A stretch of DNA of 64,000 nt from Parvibaculum indicum. GTDB taxonomy: Bacteria > Pseudomonadota > Alphaproteobacteria > Parvibaculales > Parvibaculaceae. A program made the translations under genes and the position numbers. Numbering within the stretch: position 1 is the stretch's first letter; every line of letters begins with the position of its first letter. Below are positions 6,571 to 16,977 of the stretch, one piece after another. The stretch lies in assembly GCF_011762095.1 (NCBI RefSeq), contig NZ_JAASQO010000004.1, positions 237,025-301,024 of the forward strand, written 5' to 3'. The notes under the pieces are model-generated. The model was given only the letters and a program-made list of their open reading frames with translations, did not search any database and had not been told where the DNA came from.

Positions 6571-7641
6571 ATGGCGGAAGAAAACGATTCAGAAAAAACA
6601 GAAGAACCGACACAAAAGAAACTCGACGACGCCGCCAAGAAGGGCGACGCCCCCAAGAGCCAGGAGGTCAATGCCTGGTTCGTGATGCTGGGCGGTGCGC
6701 TCGCCGTCATGATGCTGGGCAATTCCACGGCCGGGGCGCTGATGGATCATCTGCGCATCTTCATCGCGCAGCCCGAGGCGATCCCCATGGACGCGGAACA
6801 TCTGCGGCTTGTCTGGCTGGGGCTCGGCAAGTCGGTGATGGGGGCCATCGCCATTCCGCTGCTGATCCTCATCGTCGCGGCGATCGCGGGCAATGTGGTG
6901 CAGCACATGCCGGTGTTCACGGGCGAGAACATGAAGCCGAAGCTCTCCAAGATCTCGCCGATGAAGGGGATGGAGCGGCTGTTCGGGCCCAAGAGCGTGA
7001 TGAACCTCGTCAAGGGCATCGTGAAGATGGCCGTGGTGGGGCTCGTCACCTTCCTGATCGCCTGGCCGGAACGCGACCGGCTCGGCCTGATGATGACATG
7101 GGACGTGACGCTGCTGCTGCCCGCGGTGCAGACCATGGCGCTGCGCATGCTGGCGGGCGTCATCGCGGTGATGACGGTCGTCGCCGTGCTCGACTACATG
7201 TTCGAGCGGATGCAGTGGATGAAGAAGCAGCGCATGTCCGTTCAGGAAGTGAAGGACGAATACAAGCAGATGGAAGGCGATCCGACGGTGAAGGCGAAGC
7301 TGCGCCAGATCCGCGTGGAGCGCGGCCGCAAGCGCATGATGGCCGCCGTGCCGGAAGCGACCGTGGTCATCACCAACCCGACCCATTATGCCGTGGCGCT
7401 CAAATACGAGCAGGGCATGGGCGCGCCCATCGTGGTCGCCAAGGGTATGGATGCCATCGCCTTCAAGATCCGCGAAATCGCGCAGTCGCACGATATTCCC
7501 GTGCTCGAAAACCCGCCGCTCGCCCGTGCGCTGCATGCCAGCGTCGAGGTCGACCAGCCGATCCAGCCCGAGCATTACAAGGCCGTGGCGGAGGTGATCG
7601 GCTACGTGATGCGTCTTAAGGGTAAATTCGCTAAAAACTGA
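6571..7641 (+). CDS. flhB: Flagellar export switch protein FlhB
   Basis: This 356-residue protein has four transmembrane helices in the first about 210 residues and a cytoplasmic C-terminal domain. The autocleavage motif Asn-Pro-Thr-His is at residues 269-272; cleavage there switches export from rod/hook to filament substrates. The charged N-terminal tail (KTEEPTQKKLDDAAKKG) is typical. It is the last gene of the plus-strand flagellar cluster. The cckA gene starts 50 bp later, so read-through is possible. Confidence 0.97.
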   Translation: MAEENDSEKTEEPTQKKLDDAAKKGDAPKSQEVNAWFVMLGGALAVMMLGNSTAGALMDHLRIFIAQPEAIPMDAEHLRLVWLGLGKSVMGAIAIPLLILIVAAIAGNVVQHMPVFTGENMKPKLSKISPMKGMERLFGPKSVMNLVKGIVKMAVVGLVTFLIAWPERDRLGLMMTWDVTLLLPAVQTMALRMLAGVIAVMTVVAVLDYMFERMQWMKKQRMSVQEVKDEYKQMEGDPTVKAKLRQIRVERGRKRMMAAVPEATVVITNPTHYAVALKYEQGMGAPIVVAKGMDAIAFKIREIAQSHDIPVLENPPLARALHASVEVDQPIQPEHYKAVAEVIGYVMRLKGKFAKN

Positions 7642-7691
7642 TCCTATTCGCGATAGACTGCGATTCGGGCAGAGTGGTTTTTGGCGGGAGA

Positions 7692-10232
7692 ATGCAGGGC
7701 ATGGCTGACGCGCCGGCCGACATGACGAAGGGCGAGGATGCGCCCGGAGAGGGGATCGAGCAGGCCGGGTTTCGCCCCGGGCCGCGCAACGCCCTGCTGA
7801 CGCCGCGTCTCGTCATCATTATCGCCGCCGTTTCCTTCGGTATCATTGCCACGCTTCTCGATCTCGTCGGGGTGCGCCTGTTCGATATGGGCGGCGCGCT
7901 GATGGCGACGGGGTTGATTGCCATCGCGCTCGCCGCGTTTTTCGGGTTCGTTTCGGCGGGGGCGAACGATCTGACGCGCTCGCCGCTCGCGGCCGCCGAA
8001 GCCTTCAATGCGCTGCCCGACCCCTGTTATGTGACGGACAGGCGCGGGGCGGTGCTTTTTGCCAATGAGGCCTATCGCCATCTGGCAGGCGTCTATGCGC
8101 AGGACGAGCGCCCGGCCTCGCTGGAAAGGCTGCTGGCGGGGCGGGCGGATTCCGCGGAGATCGCTTTCCGGCTGGCGCAGGCCGCGCGCACCGGCTTTGC
8201 CGCCGACGAGGAAGTGCGACTGGCGATCCGCAGCGGCTTTACCCGCATCTATAAGGTGATCGTGCGGCCGATGAGCGGGGCGCGGGGCGGGGCGGTGTGG
8301 CTTTTCCGCGACCTGACCGTGGAACGCGAGCGGCTGGAAGTCGCCGAACGGAAGCTCGACGCCTTCACCTCCTATCTCGACGGGGCGCCGGCGGGGCTTT
8401 TCATCGTCGGCCCGGGCGGCGAGATCGATTATGCCAATGCCGCGCTGGCCGGCTGGCTGGGGCTCGATGCGGGCCATATCGCCGAGCAGGGGACGACGCT
8501 CGATGCGATCGCGGCGAGCGCGTTTTCCGACATTCTCGACGCCGAGGGGGACGAGCCCGGTTTCGTGGGGCCGGTCGATGCCGAACTGAAAAAGACGGAC
8601 GGCACGCTGTTGCCGGTGCGCGTCGTGGCGCGGCGGATCCGCCGCGATGGCGGGCAGGGCTGGTGCGTGCTGGCGCTCGACCGCGAGCTGTCGGGCGAGG
8701 GGCAGGACAATGCGCGGGATGCGCAGCTTCGCTTTGCGCGTTTCTTCAACAATGCGCCCATCGGGATTGCGACCGTCGATACGCAAGGCCGGATCGAGAA
8801 CGCCAACAGCGCCTTCATGGCCTATGTGGGCGGGGAAGCGGTGCGCGGGCAGGCGCTGGCCGAGCTGCTGGTCGAGGACGACCGGCCCGCCGTGCTGGAA
8901 ACGCTGTCCGATACGAGCGCGGGGCAGACCGCCGGACCGGCGGTCGACATTCACCTGCTCAACCATCCCGACCGCGTGGCGCAGCTTTATGCCGCGCGGA
9001 TCGATACGGGCGAGGGAGCGTCGCTCGTCGTCTATCTGATCGATGCGACGGAGCAGAAATCGCTCGAAATGCAGTTCGCCCAGTCGCAGAAGATGCAGGC
9101 GGTGGGCCAGCTCGCGGGCGGCGTGGCGCATGATTTCAACAATCTGCTGACCGCGATCATCGGCTTTTGCGACCTGTTGCTCGCGCGGCACCAGGCAGGC
9201 GATCCGAGCTTTGCCGATGTGGTGCAGATCAAGCAGAACGCCAATCGCGCGGCGAACCTGACGCGGCAGTTGCTCGCCTTCTCGCGCCGCCAGACGCTGC
9301 GCCCCAAGGTGCTGTCGCTGACGGACTCGCTTGCCGAATTGCAGAACCTGCTGGCGCGGCTGCTGACGGAGCAGGTGGAACTGAAGATCGTGCATGGGCG
9401 CGATCTCGGCCTTGTGAAGGTCGACCAGAACCAGCTCGAACAGGTCATCATGAACCTGGCCGTCAATGCGCGCGACGCGATGCCCGAGGGCGGGCGGCTG
9501 ACCATTCGCACCGCCAATGTGAGCGAGGAGGACAGCCGCGCGCTCGACCATGCGCTGATGCCGGTGGGCGAATATGTGCTGATCGAGGTGTCGGATACGG
9601 GCTTCGGCATTCCGAAGGAAAATCTCGGCAAGATTTTCGAGCCCTTCTATACGACCAAGGATCCCAGCAAGGGGACGGGGCTCGGCCTTTCCACCGTTTA
9701 CGGCATCGTGAAGCAGACGGGCGGCTATATCTTCCCGTATTCCACGGTGGGCAAGGGGACGAGCTTCCGCATTTATCTGCCGCGCTATGTGGAGACGGCG
9801 GCCGAAAAGGCGGCCAATGAAGAAGAGATCGCGGTGCCGCCGCCGGAGGCCGCCGACCTGACCGGCAAGGGCACGATCCTGCTGGTGGAAGACGAGGACG
9901 CGGTGCGCACCTTTGCCGCCCGGGCGCTGGAGACGCGCGGCTATGAGGTGTTGCAGGCAGAAAGCGGCGAGGCGGCGCTCGACGTGGTGGCCGGTTTCGA
10001 CGGGCGGATCGATCTCGTCGTCTCCGACGTGGTGATGCCCAATATGGACGGGCCCACCATGGTCAAGGAACTCAAGGGCAGGATTCCCGATACGAAGATC
10101 GTTTTCGTTTCCGGCTATGCGGAGGACGCCTTCGCCAAGAGCCTCGACCCGGATCAGGAATTCCACTTCCTGCCCAAGCCCTTCTCGCTGAAGCAGCTTG
10201 CCTCGATGGTGAAGGATGTGATGAACGGCTGA
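7692..10232 (+). CDS. cckA: CckA-type hybrid sensor histidine kinase
   Basis: The 846-residue protein has two N-terminal membrane helices (about 36-56 and 66-86), at least two PAS-like regions, a HisKA domain with VAHDFNNLLTAI (phospho-acceptor His near 480), an HATPase domain (NLAVNARDAMPEGG, DTGFGIPKENLGKIFEPFY, GTGLGLSTVYG), and a C-terminal receiver (VEDEDAVRTFA, phospho-Asp near 779, VSGYAEDAF). This is the CckA layout; CckA passes phosphate to ChpT and then CtrA and CpdR in alphaproteobacteria. I prefer the ATG at 7692 behind GGCGGGAGA; a GTG 18 nt upstream is possible. Placement beside flagellar genes with a CtrA box fits the pathway. Confidence 0.93.
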   Translation: MQGMADAPADMTKGEDAPGEGIEQAGFRPGPRNALLTPRLVIIIAAVSFGIIATLLDLVGVRLFDMGGALMATGLIAIALAAFFGFVSAGANDLTRSPLAAAEAFNALPDPCYVTDRRGAVLFANEAYRHLAGVYAQDERPASLERLLAGRADSAEIAFRLAQAARTGFAADEEVRLAIRSGFTRIYKVIVRPMSGARGGAVWLFRDLTVERERLEVAERKLDAFTSYLDGAPAGLFIVGPGGEIDYANAALAGWLGLDAGHIAEQGTTLDAIAASAFSDILDAEGDEPGFVGPVDAELKKTDGTLLPVRVVARRIRRDGGQGWCVLALDRELSGEGQDNARDAQLRFARFFNNAPIGIATVDTQGRIENANSAFMAYVGGEAVRGQALAELLVEDDRPAVLETLSDTSAGQTAGPAVDIHLLNHPDRVAQLYAARIDTGEGASLVVYLIDATEQKSLEMQFAQSQKMQAVGQLAGGVAHDFNNLLTAIIGFCDLLLARHQAGDPSFADVVQIKQNANRAANLTRQLLAFSRRQTLRPKVLSLTDSLAELQNLLARLLTEQVELKIVHGRDLGLVKVDQNQLEQVIMNLAVNARDAMPEGGRLTIRTANVSEEDSRALDHALMPVGEYVLIEVSDTGFGIPKENLGKIFEPFYTTKDPSKGTGLGLSTVYGIVKQTGGYIFPYSTVGKGTSFRIYLPRYVETAAEKAANEEEIAVPPPEAADLTGKGTILLVEDEDAVRTFAARALETRGYEVLQAESGEAALDVVAGFDGRIDLVVSDVVMPNMDGPTMVKELKGRIPDTKIVFVSGYAEDAFAKSLDPDQEFHFLPKPFSLKQLASMVKDVMNG

Positions 10233-10368
10233 GGGCGGCATTTCGTCCCGGCGGCGGGCGCCTTTCATCGTCGAGACTGGCCCTTTACGGGCATCTGGCC
10301 TATTTTACCGGAACAGCCATGTATTCGGCCGGGCGGGCCGTCGATTGGCGGAGGGCTCTTTTTTGGCA

Positions 10369-11310
10369 ATGACGACACTCGAAGCAGTGGAAGCGGGCAG
10401 CTCGCGCCCCGTGGCCGCGGCGTCGGACGCGCATATGGAACATCACCGCGCGGCGCTGACCATTGCGCGGCGCTATATGGGCGACGTCGCCTGGGGCACG
10501 GTGGCCACCTCGCTGGGCTCGCTCGCCGCGCTGGGGCTTTCGAGCTATGCCGCGCTGGCGGGCTGGTGGCCCTATTGGGCGGCGATGCTGGCCAATGGCT
10601 ATCTGCTTCTGATGCAGTTCATGGCGGTGCATGAGGGGCTTCACCGCGCGATCGGCGGGGACGACCCGCGCTGGAAATGGCTGAGCCCGGCGCTCGCCTG
10701 GATCGGCGGTATCGCCACGCTCATTCCCTATCGCGGCTATGACACGATGCATATGGTGCATCACCGCTATACCAACGATTTCGAGCGCGACCCCGATACC
10801 TGGTGCGCGGGCACGAACCCCGTGCTGCTCGTCCTGCGCTTCTTCACCCAGACGCCGCATTACATCTATCTGATGACGAAATTCGGCTTCTGGAAGGACC
10901 CGAAGGAGCGGCGCGGCTACTGGATCGCGGCGGCGCATCACATCACCGCCTGGTCGCTGGTGGCGGCGGGGTTCTGGTTCGGCTATTGGCGCGAGATCCT
11001 GATGCTGTGGATCGTGCCGACCTTCCTCAATGTCGCCTTCATCGGGCTCATCTTCAATTACCTGCCGCACCACCCGCATGTGTCGCGCGAGCGCTATACG
11101 GATACCAGCGTCTTCCTGCTGCCCCGGCCCATTCACGGGCTGGTGACGGCGCTGGACATGTTCCAGACCTATCACCTGATCCATCATCTTTTCCCGCGCA
11201 TTCCTTTTTACCGGATCGGCCGGGCCTTCGACGAGATGCGGCCCATTCTGGAAGCCGAGGGCGCGCCGATCCATGACTGGAGCGACGCCTGGAGCCGGAA
11301 GCGGGCGTAA
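10369..11310 (+). CDS. Fatty acid desaturase family di-iron membrane protein
   Basis: The 313-residue membrane protein has the three histidine clusters of the fatty-acid desaturase/carotene hydroxylase superfamily: HEGLH, HMVHHRYTN and HLIHHLFP, plus HHPHVSRERY. Hydrophobic pairs flank these boxes. The enzyme would use a non-haem di-iron centre and O2 to desaturate or hydroxylate a lipid or carotenoid; the substrate is not clear from sequence. I start at the ATG at 10369 (MTTLEAVEAG) rather than a TTG at 10345. No carotenoid genes are nearby, so a lipid role is slightly favoured. Confidence 0.85.
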   Translation: MTTLEAVEAGSSRPVAAASDAHMEHHRAALTIARRYMGDVAWGTVATSLGSLAALGLSSYAALAGWWPYWAAMLANGYLLLMQFMAVHEGLHRAIGGDDPRWKWLSPALAWIGGIATLIPYRGYDTMHMVHHRYTNDFERDPDTWCAGTNPVLLVLRFFTQTPHYIYLMTKFGFWKDPKERRGYWIAAAHHITAWSLVAAGFWFGYWREILMLWIVPTFLNVAFIGLIFNYLPHHPHVSRERYTDTSVFLLPRPIHGLVTALDMFQTYHLIHHLFPRIPFYRIGRAFDEMRPILEAEGAPIHDWSDAWSRKRA

Positions 11311-11446
11311 GGCGGAATCGGTCGAGGGCGGCGGGGCGCTGCGCGGCACGCGCGGCCGACCGGGTGCGCGAGTCGGGTTTCCTTGCGTGAACGTCACGCG
11401 AACTTGTCCTGAAATTCATTTTAAAATCAATTGGTTGAAAATATCT

Positions 11447-11474
11447 TTGCCATTGGGAACAAAATAGGTACATT
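11447..11474 (+). promoter_or_regulatory. recA promoter with LexA-like box
   Basis: TTGCCA (11447-11452) and TACATT (11469-11474), 16 bp apart, make a plausible promoter 50 bp before recA. Overlapping it, GAAC-N7-GTAC (11457-11471) is one base from the direct-repeat SOS box GAAC-N7-GAAC of alphaproteobacteria. A second near-match, GAAC-N7-GAAA, is at 11400-11414. LexA control is inferred. Confidence 0.5.
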
Positions 11475-11523
11475 AACTGAAATTGCGCGGGACAAATCGG
11501 TATGAAATAAGGGGTGCAGGTCC

Positions 11524-12630
11524 ATGTCCAAGAATGTTGTGAACCTCGTGGCAAAAGACGATTCCGAAAAGAAGAAGGCGCTTGAGGCGGCTCTGAGCCA
11601 GATCGAGCGCAATTTCGGCAAGGGCTCCATCATGCGGCTCGGCAAGAACGAGCAGGTGGTGGAGATCGAAGCCATATCCACGGGCTCGCTGGGCCTCGAC
11701 ATCGCGCTGGGGATCGGCGGTCTGCCGCGCGGCCGCGTGATCGAGATCTACGGGCCTGAAAGCTCCGGCAAGACGACCATGGCGCTGCATACGGTGGCCG
11801 AAGCCCAGAAGAAGGGCGGCGTCTGCGCCTTCGTCGATGCCGAACATGCGCTGGACCCGGTCTATGCCCGCAAGCTGGGCGTGGAACTCGACGACCTTCT
11901 GATTTCGCAGCCCGATACGGGCGAGCAGGCGCTTGAAATCGCCGATACGCTGGTGCGCTCCGGCGCGGTGGACGTGCTGGTGGTGGACTCTGTCGCCGCG
12001 CTGACGCCCAAGGCCGAACTCGAGGGCGAAATGGGCGACTCGCTGCCCGGCCTGCAGGCCCGCCTGATGAGCCAGGCGCTTCGCAAGCTCACCGGCTCGA
12101 TCTCCAAGTCCAATACCATGGTGATCTTCATCAACCAGATCCGCATGAAGATCGGCGTGATGTTCGGCAGCCCGGAGACGACGACGGGAGGCAATGCGCT
12201 GAAATTCTATTCCTCCGTCCGTCTCGATATTCGGCGTATCGGCGCGATCAAGGATCGCGACGAGGTGGTCGGCAACCAGACCCGCATCAAGGTGGTCAAG
12301 AACAAGGTCGCGCCGCCCTTCAAGCAGGTCGAATTCGACATCATGTATGGCGAGGGCGTGTCCAAGACGGGCGAACTCATCGATCTCGGCGTGAAGGCCG
12401 GGATCGTGGAGAAATCCGGCTCGTGGTTCTCCTACAATTCGCAGCGCATCGGGCAGGGCCGGGAGAATGTGAAGAATTTCCTGAAGGAAAACCCGGACAT
12501 GGCCGACGAGATCGAGGCGGCGATCCGCCAGAATGCGGGGCTGCTGGCCGAGAAGATCATGGATGTCGGGCCGGATGCGGAGGACGACGGGGATTTCGAC
12601 GATGCCGAGGGCCTGGAGGCCAATGGCTAG
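11524..12630 (+). CDS. recA: Recombinase RecA
   Basis: The 368-residue homologous-recombination ATPase and SOS co-protease has Walker A GPESSGKT near residues 77-84, Walker [12 protein letters not shown]1/L2 loops (including [17 protein letters not shown]), and an acidic C-terminal tail ([13 protein letters not shown]). Length and domains are standard. The gene is monocistronic, with its own LexA-like promoter region upstream and a strong terminator at 12678-12708. The GTGCAGGTCC stretch before the ATG offers only a weak ribosome binding site. Confidence 0.99.
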   Translation: MSKNVVNLVAKDDSEKKKALEAALSQIERNFGKGSIMRLGKNEQVVEIEAISTGSLGLDIALGIGGLPRGRVIEIYGPESSGKTTMALHTVAEAQKKGGVCAFVDAEHALDPVYARKLGVELDDLLISQPDTGEQALEIADTLVRSGAVDVLVVDSVAALTPKAELEGEMGDSLPGLQARLMSQALRKLTGSISKSNTMVIFINQIRMKIGVMFGSPETTTGGNALKFYSSVRLDIRRIGAIKDRDEVVGNQTRIKVVKNKVAPPFKQVEFDIMYGEGVSKTGELIDLGVKAGIVEKSGSWFSYNSQRIGQGRENVKNFLKENPDMADEIEAAIRQNAGLLAEKIMDVGPDAEDDGDFDDAEGLEANG

Positions 12631-12677
12631 ATAGCGGTCGGGGCGCGAGGCCGCGCCCCGGACATCCCTTGAAACAG

Positions 12678-12708
12678 AGCGGCGCCGGAACCCCGGCGCC
12701 GCTTTTTT
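12678..12708 (+). terminator. Rho-independent terminator of recA
   Basis: AGCGGCGCCGG (12678-12688), loop AACC, CCGGCGCCGCT (12693-12703) form a perfect 11-bp GC-rich stem followed by a run of T. It begins 48 bp after the recA stop. Confidence 0.93.
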
Positions 12709-12757
12709 CGTCTGTTTCATATCTGTTTCGCGTCTATTTCTCATTCGGGGCCCTTGC

Positions 12758-12786
12758 TGGACAGCACCGAGGGCGACAGGTAAAAG
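12758..12786 (+). promoter_or_regulatory. Candidate alaS promoter
   Basis: TGGACA (12758-12763) and TAAAAG (12781-12786) are 17 bp apart. Initiation near 12793 would give an approximately 90-nt leader before the alaS ATG containing the hairpin at 12804-12848. It lies after the recA terminator, so alaS needs its own promoter here. Confidence 0.5.
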
Positions 12787-12803
12787 CGTGGGCCTTATAT
12801 TGC

Positions 12804-12848
12804 CTTTGGAGAGAGGCAGTTAGCCCGTTGAGGGCAACGGCTCCAAAG
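12804..12848 (+). promoter_or_regulatory. Structured alaS leader hairpin
   Basis: CTTTGGAG (12804-12811) pairs perfectly with CTCCAAAG (12841-12848). Directly inside its 3' arm, CCGTT-GAGGGC-AACGG (12825-12840) forms a second stem stacked on the first, leaving a 13-nt bulge on the 5' side. The element ends 33 nt before alaS. I do not recognise a known RNA family; a regulatory leader is an inference. Confidence 0.5.
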
Positions 12849-12881
12849 TAGCGAAGCGTTCAATTTGCGAGATCTATTCCC

Positions 12882-15560
12882 ATGTCCGGCCTAAACGAGA
12901 TCAGAGCCAAATTTCTCGACTATTTCGCGTCGAAGGAGCACGAGATCGTGCCCTCCGCCTCGCTTGTGCCGAACAACGACCCGACGCTGCTCTTCACCAA
13001 TGCGGGCATGGTGCCGTTCAAGAACGTGTTCACGGGGCAGGAGACGCGGCCCTATAGCCGCGCCACCAGCTCGCAGAAATGCGTGCGCGCGGGCGGCAAG
13101 CATAACGATCTCGACAATGTGGGCTATACGGCGCGCCACCACACCTTCTTCGAGATGCTCGGCAATTTTTCCTTCGGCGATTATTTCAAGCCGGATGCCA
13201 TCGAATTCGCCTGGGAGCTGGTGACGAAGGAATTCGGCCTGCCGAAGGAAAAGCTCATCGCCACGGTCTATTCCGAAGACGACGAGGCGTTCGAGCTGTG
13301 GAAGAAGATCGCGGGTCTTCCCGACAGCAAGATCATCCGCATTCCGACCGCCGACAATTTCTGGCAGATGGGCGATACCGGCCCCTGCGGTCCGTGCTCG
13401 GAAATCTTCTACGATCATGGCGACCACATTCCCGGCGGCCCGCCCGGCAGCCCGGACGAGGACGGCGACCGCTTCATCGAGATATGGAATCTCGTCTTCA
13501 TGCAGTTCGATCAGCAGGGCGACGGCGAGCGGCTCAACCTGCCGCGGCCGTCCATCGATACCGGCATGGGGCTCGAGCGCATCGCCGCGGTGCTGCAGGG
13601 TACGCATGACAATTACGCGACCGATCTGATGCGGGCGCTGATCGAGGCATCGGCTCATGCGGCCAATTCCGATCCCGACGGGCCGCACGGGGTGAGCCAT
13701 CGCGTGATCGCGGACCATCTGCGCTCCAGCTCGTTCCTGATCGCCGACGGCGTGATGCCCTCGAACGAAGGGCGCGGCTATGTGCTTCGTCGCATCATGC
13801 GCCGCGCCATGCGCCATGCGCAGATCGTGGGCGTGGACGAGCCGTTGATGTGGCGGCTGGTGCCGGCGCTCGTGCAGCAGATGGGCGCGGCCTATCCAGA
13901 GCTTCGCCGCGCCGAAGCGCTCATCACCGAAACGCTGAAGCTGGAGGAAACGCGCTTCCGCGAGACGCTGGCACGCGGGCTGAAGCTGCTCGACGAGGAA
14001 GTGGAGAGCCAGGCGGCGAAGGGCGTGCTGCCGGGCGAAGTCGCCTTCAAGCTCTACGACACCTATGGCTTCCCGGTCGACCTCACCCAGGACGCGCTGC
14101 GCGCCAAGGGCATGACGGTCGATATGGACGGCTTCGACGCCGCCATGCAGCGCCAGCGCGAGGAAGCGCGCAAGGCCTGGTCGGGCTCGGGCGAGCAGGC
14201 GACGGAAACGCTCTGGTTCGAGCTGCGCGACCGCGTGGGCGCGACCGAATTCCTCGGCTACGAGACCGACGACGGCGAAGGCAAGATCGTCGCCATCGTC
14301 ATGGACGGGCAGGAGGTGGATGAGATTTCCGCCGGCGCCAGCGCGCAGATCGTGACCAACCAGACGCCTTTCTACGGCGAGTCCGGCGGCCAGGTCGGCG
14401 ATACCGGCGTGATCTTCACGCCCAAGGGCGCGGAGTTCCCGGTCGAGGATACGCAGAAGAAGCTCGGTGCGCTGCATGTGCATATCGGCGAGTTGACGCG
14501 CGGCACGCTGAAGGTCGGCGATGTGGTGGAGATGAAGGTCGATACGGCACGGCGCGATGCGACGCGGGCGAACCATTCCGCGACGCATCTCCTGCATGAG
14601 GCGCTGCGCCGGGTGCTGGGCGATCACGTGACGCAGAAGGGGTCGCTCGTCATGCCGGACCGGCTGCGCTTCGACTTCAGCCACCCCAAGCCGATGACGC
14701 AGGAGGAGATCGCGGAAGTCGAGGAAATCGTGAACCGCGTGGTGCGGCAGAACTCCGATGTCAGTACACGGATCATGACGCCGGACAAGGCGATCGAGGC
14801 CGGTGCGCTGGCGCTTTTCGGCGAAAAGTATGGCGACGAGGTGCGCGTCCTTTCCATGGGGCTCGACGAGGAGAAGGCGAACGGCGTCTATTCCGTAGAG
14901 CTGTGCGGCGGCACGCATGTGCGACGGCTCGGCGATATCGCCATCTTCAAGATCGTGAGCGAGGGCGCGGTCGCCTCCGGCGTGCGGCGCATCGAGGCGC
15001 TGACGGGCGAGGGCGCGCGGCGCTATCTGGCCGAACAGGAACGCATTGCGCGGGAAGTGGCCGGCGCGCTGAAGACGACGGTGGACGATCTGCCCTCGCG
15101 CGTGCATTCGCTGGTGGATGAGCGGCGGCGCCTGGAGCGCGAACTGGCCGAAGCGAAAAAGAAGCTCGCGCTGGCGGGCGGCGGCGGAAGCGGCGGCGAG
15201 CAGCCTTCCGCGAAGGACGTGAACGGCGTGCAGCTTCTCTCGCGCCGCCTCGACGGGGTGAACCCGAAAGACCTGCGCGGCCTCATCGACGAGGGCAAGA
15301 AACAGGTCGGGTCCGGCATCGTCGCCTATGTGGCCGTGTCGGAAGACGGCAAGGTGGGCATCGCCGTCGGCGTGACGGACGATCTTACCGCGCGCTACAA
15401 CGCGGTGGACCTTGTGAAGACCGGTGCGGCGGCCCTGGGCGGCAAGGGCGGCGGCGGCCGGCCGGACATGGCGCAGGCGGGCGGGCCGGATGCTTCCAAG
15501 GCGGATGCGGCGCTCGACGCCGTGAGCGCCGCCGTCGGCGAGTTGGCGGGTGCCGCCTGA
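12882..15560 (+). CDS. alaS: Alanyl-tRNA synthetase
   Basis: The 892-residue class II synthetase charges tRNA-Ala. It has the N-terminal catalytic domain ([12 protein letters not shown], motif 2 region [15 protein letters not shown]), an editing domain with zinc-site residues in NHSATHLLH (near 565) and CGGTHVRR (near 675), and the C-terminal C-Ala domain ([19 protein letters not shown] and the glycine-rich [16 protein letters not shown]). Full length. Its last 11 bp overlap the start of the ion-channel gene. The recA-alaS order is common in alphaproteobacteria. Confidence 0.99.
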   Translation: MSGLNEIRAKFLDYFASKEHEIVPSASLVPNNDPTLLFTNAGMVPFKNVFTGQETRPYSRATSSQKCVRAGGKHNDLDNVGYTARHHTFFEMLGNFSFGDYFKPDAIEFAWELVTKEFGLPKEKLIATVYSEDDEAFELWKKIAGLPDSKIIRIPTADNFWQMGDTGPCGPCSEIFYDHGDHIPGGPPGSPDEDGDRFIEIWNLVFMQFDQQGDGERLNLPRPSIDTGMGLERIAAVLQGTHDNYATDLMRALIEASAHAANSDPDGPHGVSHRVIADHLRSSSFLIADGVMPSNEGRGYVLRRIMRRAMRHAQIVGVDEPLMWRLVPALVQQMGAAYPELRRAEALITETLKLEETRFRETLARGLKLLDEEVESQAAKGVLPGEVAFKLYDTYGFPVDLTQDALRAKGMTVDMDGFDAAMQRQREEARKAWSGSGEQATETLWFELRDRVGATEFLGYETDDGEGKIVAIVMDGQEVDEISAGASAQIVTNQTPFYGESGGQVGDTGVIFTPKGAEFPVEDTQKKLGALHVHIGELTRGTLKVGDVVEMKVDTARRDATRANHSATHLLHEALRRVLGDHVTQKGSLVMPDRLRFDFSHPKPMTQEEIAEVEEIVNRVVRQNSDVSTRIMTPDKAIEAGALALFGEKYGDEVRVLSMGLDEEKANGVYSVELCGGTHVRRLGDIAIFKIVSEGAVASGVRRIEALTGEGARRYLAEQERIAREVAGALKTTVDDLPSRVHSLVDERRRLERELAEAKKKLALAGGGGSGGEQPSAKDVNGVQLLSRRLDGVNPKDLRGLIDEGKKQVGSGIVAYVAVSEDGKVGIAVGVTDDLTARYNAVDLVKTGAAALGGKGGGGRPDMAQAGGPDASKADAALDAVSAAVGELAGAA

Positions 15561-16845
15561 ACCGGCGCATAGGCCTGCCGGATCTTCCGGCGGGGCCGAT
15601 GACGGCGGGGGGCCGGCTCCCGGTCCGCTGGAGGGGGTGCGCGGCCGCCTCTACATCATCCTGGAGGCGGGCCGCACCAGCGACTGGCCGAGCCGGGTCT
15701 TCGATTTTTTCATGGTGTCGCTCATCCTCGCCAACGCGGCGGCGTTTGCGCTGGAGACGGTGGAACCGCTGGCGGCGGAATATGGATCCGCCTTCGCGCT
15801 CTTCGATCTCGTTTCGATTCTGATCTTCACTGCCGAATATGCGGCCCGGCTATGGGTGTGCGTGGAGCATAGCGAGCATGAGGAGCTGCCTTCCTGGCGG
15901 ATCCGGCTGCAATTCGCGCGCACCTGGCCGATGCTGATCGACCTCGCGGTCATCCTGCCGTTCTGGCTGGGGGTCTTCGTTCCGCTGGATCTGCGCTTCC
16001 TCCGGATTTTCCGGCTGATCCGGTTCCTGAAGCTCGGGCGCTATTCGCCCGCGCTCTCCTCGCTCGCCCGCGTCCTCTACAATGAACGTCACGCCATCAC
16101 GGGCGCGCTCATCATCATGGGCGGCCTGCTGCTTTTGTCGGCGACGGTGATGTATGAGCTGGAAAGGCATGTGCAGCCGGAGGTCTTCGGCTCCGTGCCC
16201 GCGGCCATGTGGTGGGCGCTCGCCACGCTGACGACGGTCGGGTATGGCGATGTCGTGCCGGTGACGGTGCTCGGCAAGATCGCGGGCGGGATGGTGATGA
16301 TCTTCGGTCTGGGCATGTTCGCGCTGCCCATTGCCATCGTGTCGGCGGGCTTTGCGCAGGAAATCCACCGGCGCGAATTCGTGGTGACCTGGGGAATGGT
16401 GGCGCGGGTGCCGCTGTTTTCAAAGTTCGACGCACTGACCATTGCGCGGCTGGCCGAACATCTGAATGCGCGTGTGGTGGAGGCGGGTACGGTAATCGCA
16501 CGGAAGGGGGAAGAGGCGGACGCGATGTATTTCCTGCTTTCCGGCGAAGTGCAGCTCGATTTTCCCGACGGCCCGATCACGCTGGAGGACGGCGCCTTTT
16601 TCGGCGAGATGGCGCTGCTCTATCAGCGCCGCCGGGCGGCGACGATCACGGCGATCACGCGCTGTACGCTGCTGACGCTGCAATCGGACGATTTCGCGCG
16701 CTTCATGCGGCGCCACCCGGATGTCCGCAATACCGTGGCGCAGGTGGCCGAGCACCGGCTCGCCGAGCTGAGGCGGCGCAGCGAGGCGGAAGCCGAAAGG
16801 CAGGAAGCGGAGCGCGCCCAGGAGGCGCAGTCCGCACCGGAGTAG
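15550..16845 (+). CDS. Voltage-gated-like K+ channel with cyclic-nucleotide-binding domain
   Basis: This 431-residue protein has six transmembrane segments: S1 about 50-72, an S4-like arginine-rich helix ([16 protein letters not shown]), a pore helix with selectivity filter TVGYGD at 229-234, and S6. The C-terminal cNMP-binding fold has [20 protein letters not shown] and phosphate-binding cassette [18 protein letters not shown]. The layout matches bacterial CNG channels such as MlotiK1. I use the GTG at 15550, which overlaps alaS by 11 bp; a later in-frame GTG near 15637 is possible. The first about 30 residues are Gly/Pro-rich. Confidence 0.88.
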   Translation: MPPEPAHRPAGSSGGADDGGGPAPGPLEGVRGRLYIILEAGRTSDWPSRVFDFFMVSLILANAAAFALETVEPLAAEYGSAFALFDLVSILIFTAEYAARLWVCVEHSEHEELPSWRIRLQFARTWPMLIDLAVILPFWLGVFVPLDLRFLRIFRLIRFLKLGRYSPALSSLARVLYNERHAITGALIIMGGLLLLSATVMYELERHVQPEVFGSVPAAMWWALATLTTVGYGDVVPVTVLGKIAGGMVMIFGLGMFALPIAIVSAGFAQEIHRREFVVTWGMVARVPLFSKFDALTIARLAEHLNARVVEAGTVIARKGEEADAMYFLLSGEVQLDFPDGPITLEDGAFFGEMALLYQRRRAATITAITRCTLLTLQSDDFARFMRRHPDVRNTVAQVAEHRLAELRRRSEAEAERQEAERAQEAQSAPE

Positions 16846-16848
16846 ATC

Positions 16849-16933
16849 GTCATGGCCCGGCTTGTCCGGGCCATCCACGTCTTTACACGCCGCAGGCACA
16901 GGGCTGGATGCCCGGATCAGGTCCGGGCATGAC
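16849..16933. repeat. Composite REP element, copy 1
   Basis: Unit 1 is GTC-ATGGCCCGG-loop-CCGGGCCAT-CCA; unit 2 is its inverted counterpart TGG-ATGCCCGGA-loop-TCCGGGCAT-GAC. The element fills the gap between the channel gene and the convergent icd gene and may also act as a transcript end. See the other copies at 20106, 25202, 30390, 37371, 56238 and 59889. Confidence 0.85.
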
Positions 16934-16977
16934 ATCGAAGGATAGGGAAGTGAAAAGCCCTTACTTCTTCAGCGCCT

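Noticed and set aside
7644..10268. Long minus-strand open frame across cckA
   Set aside because: Composition is that of an antisense shadow (Arg, His, Gly), it has no family motifs, and the plus-strand CckA has all kinase and receiver motifs.
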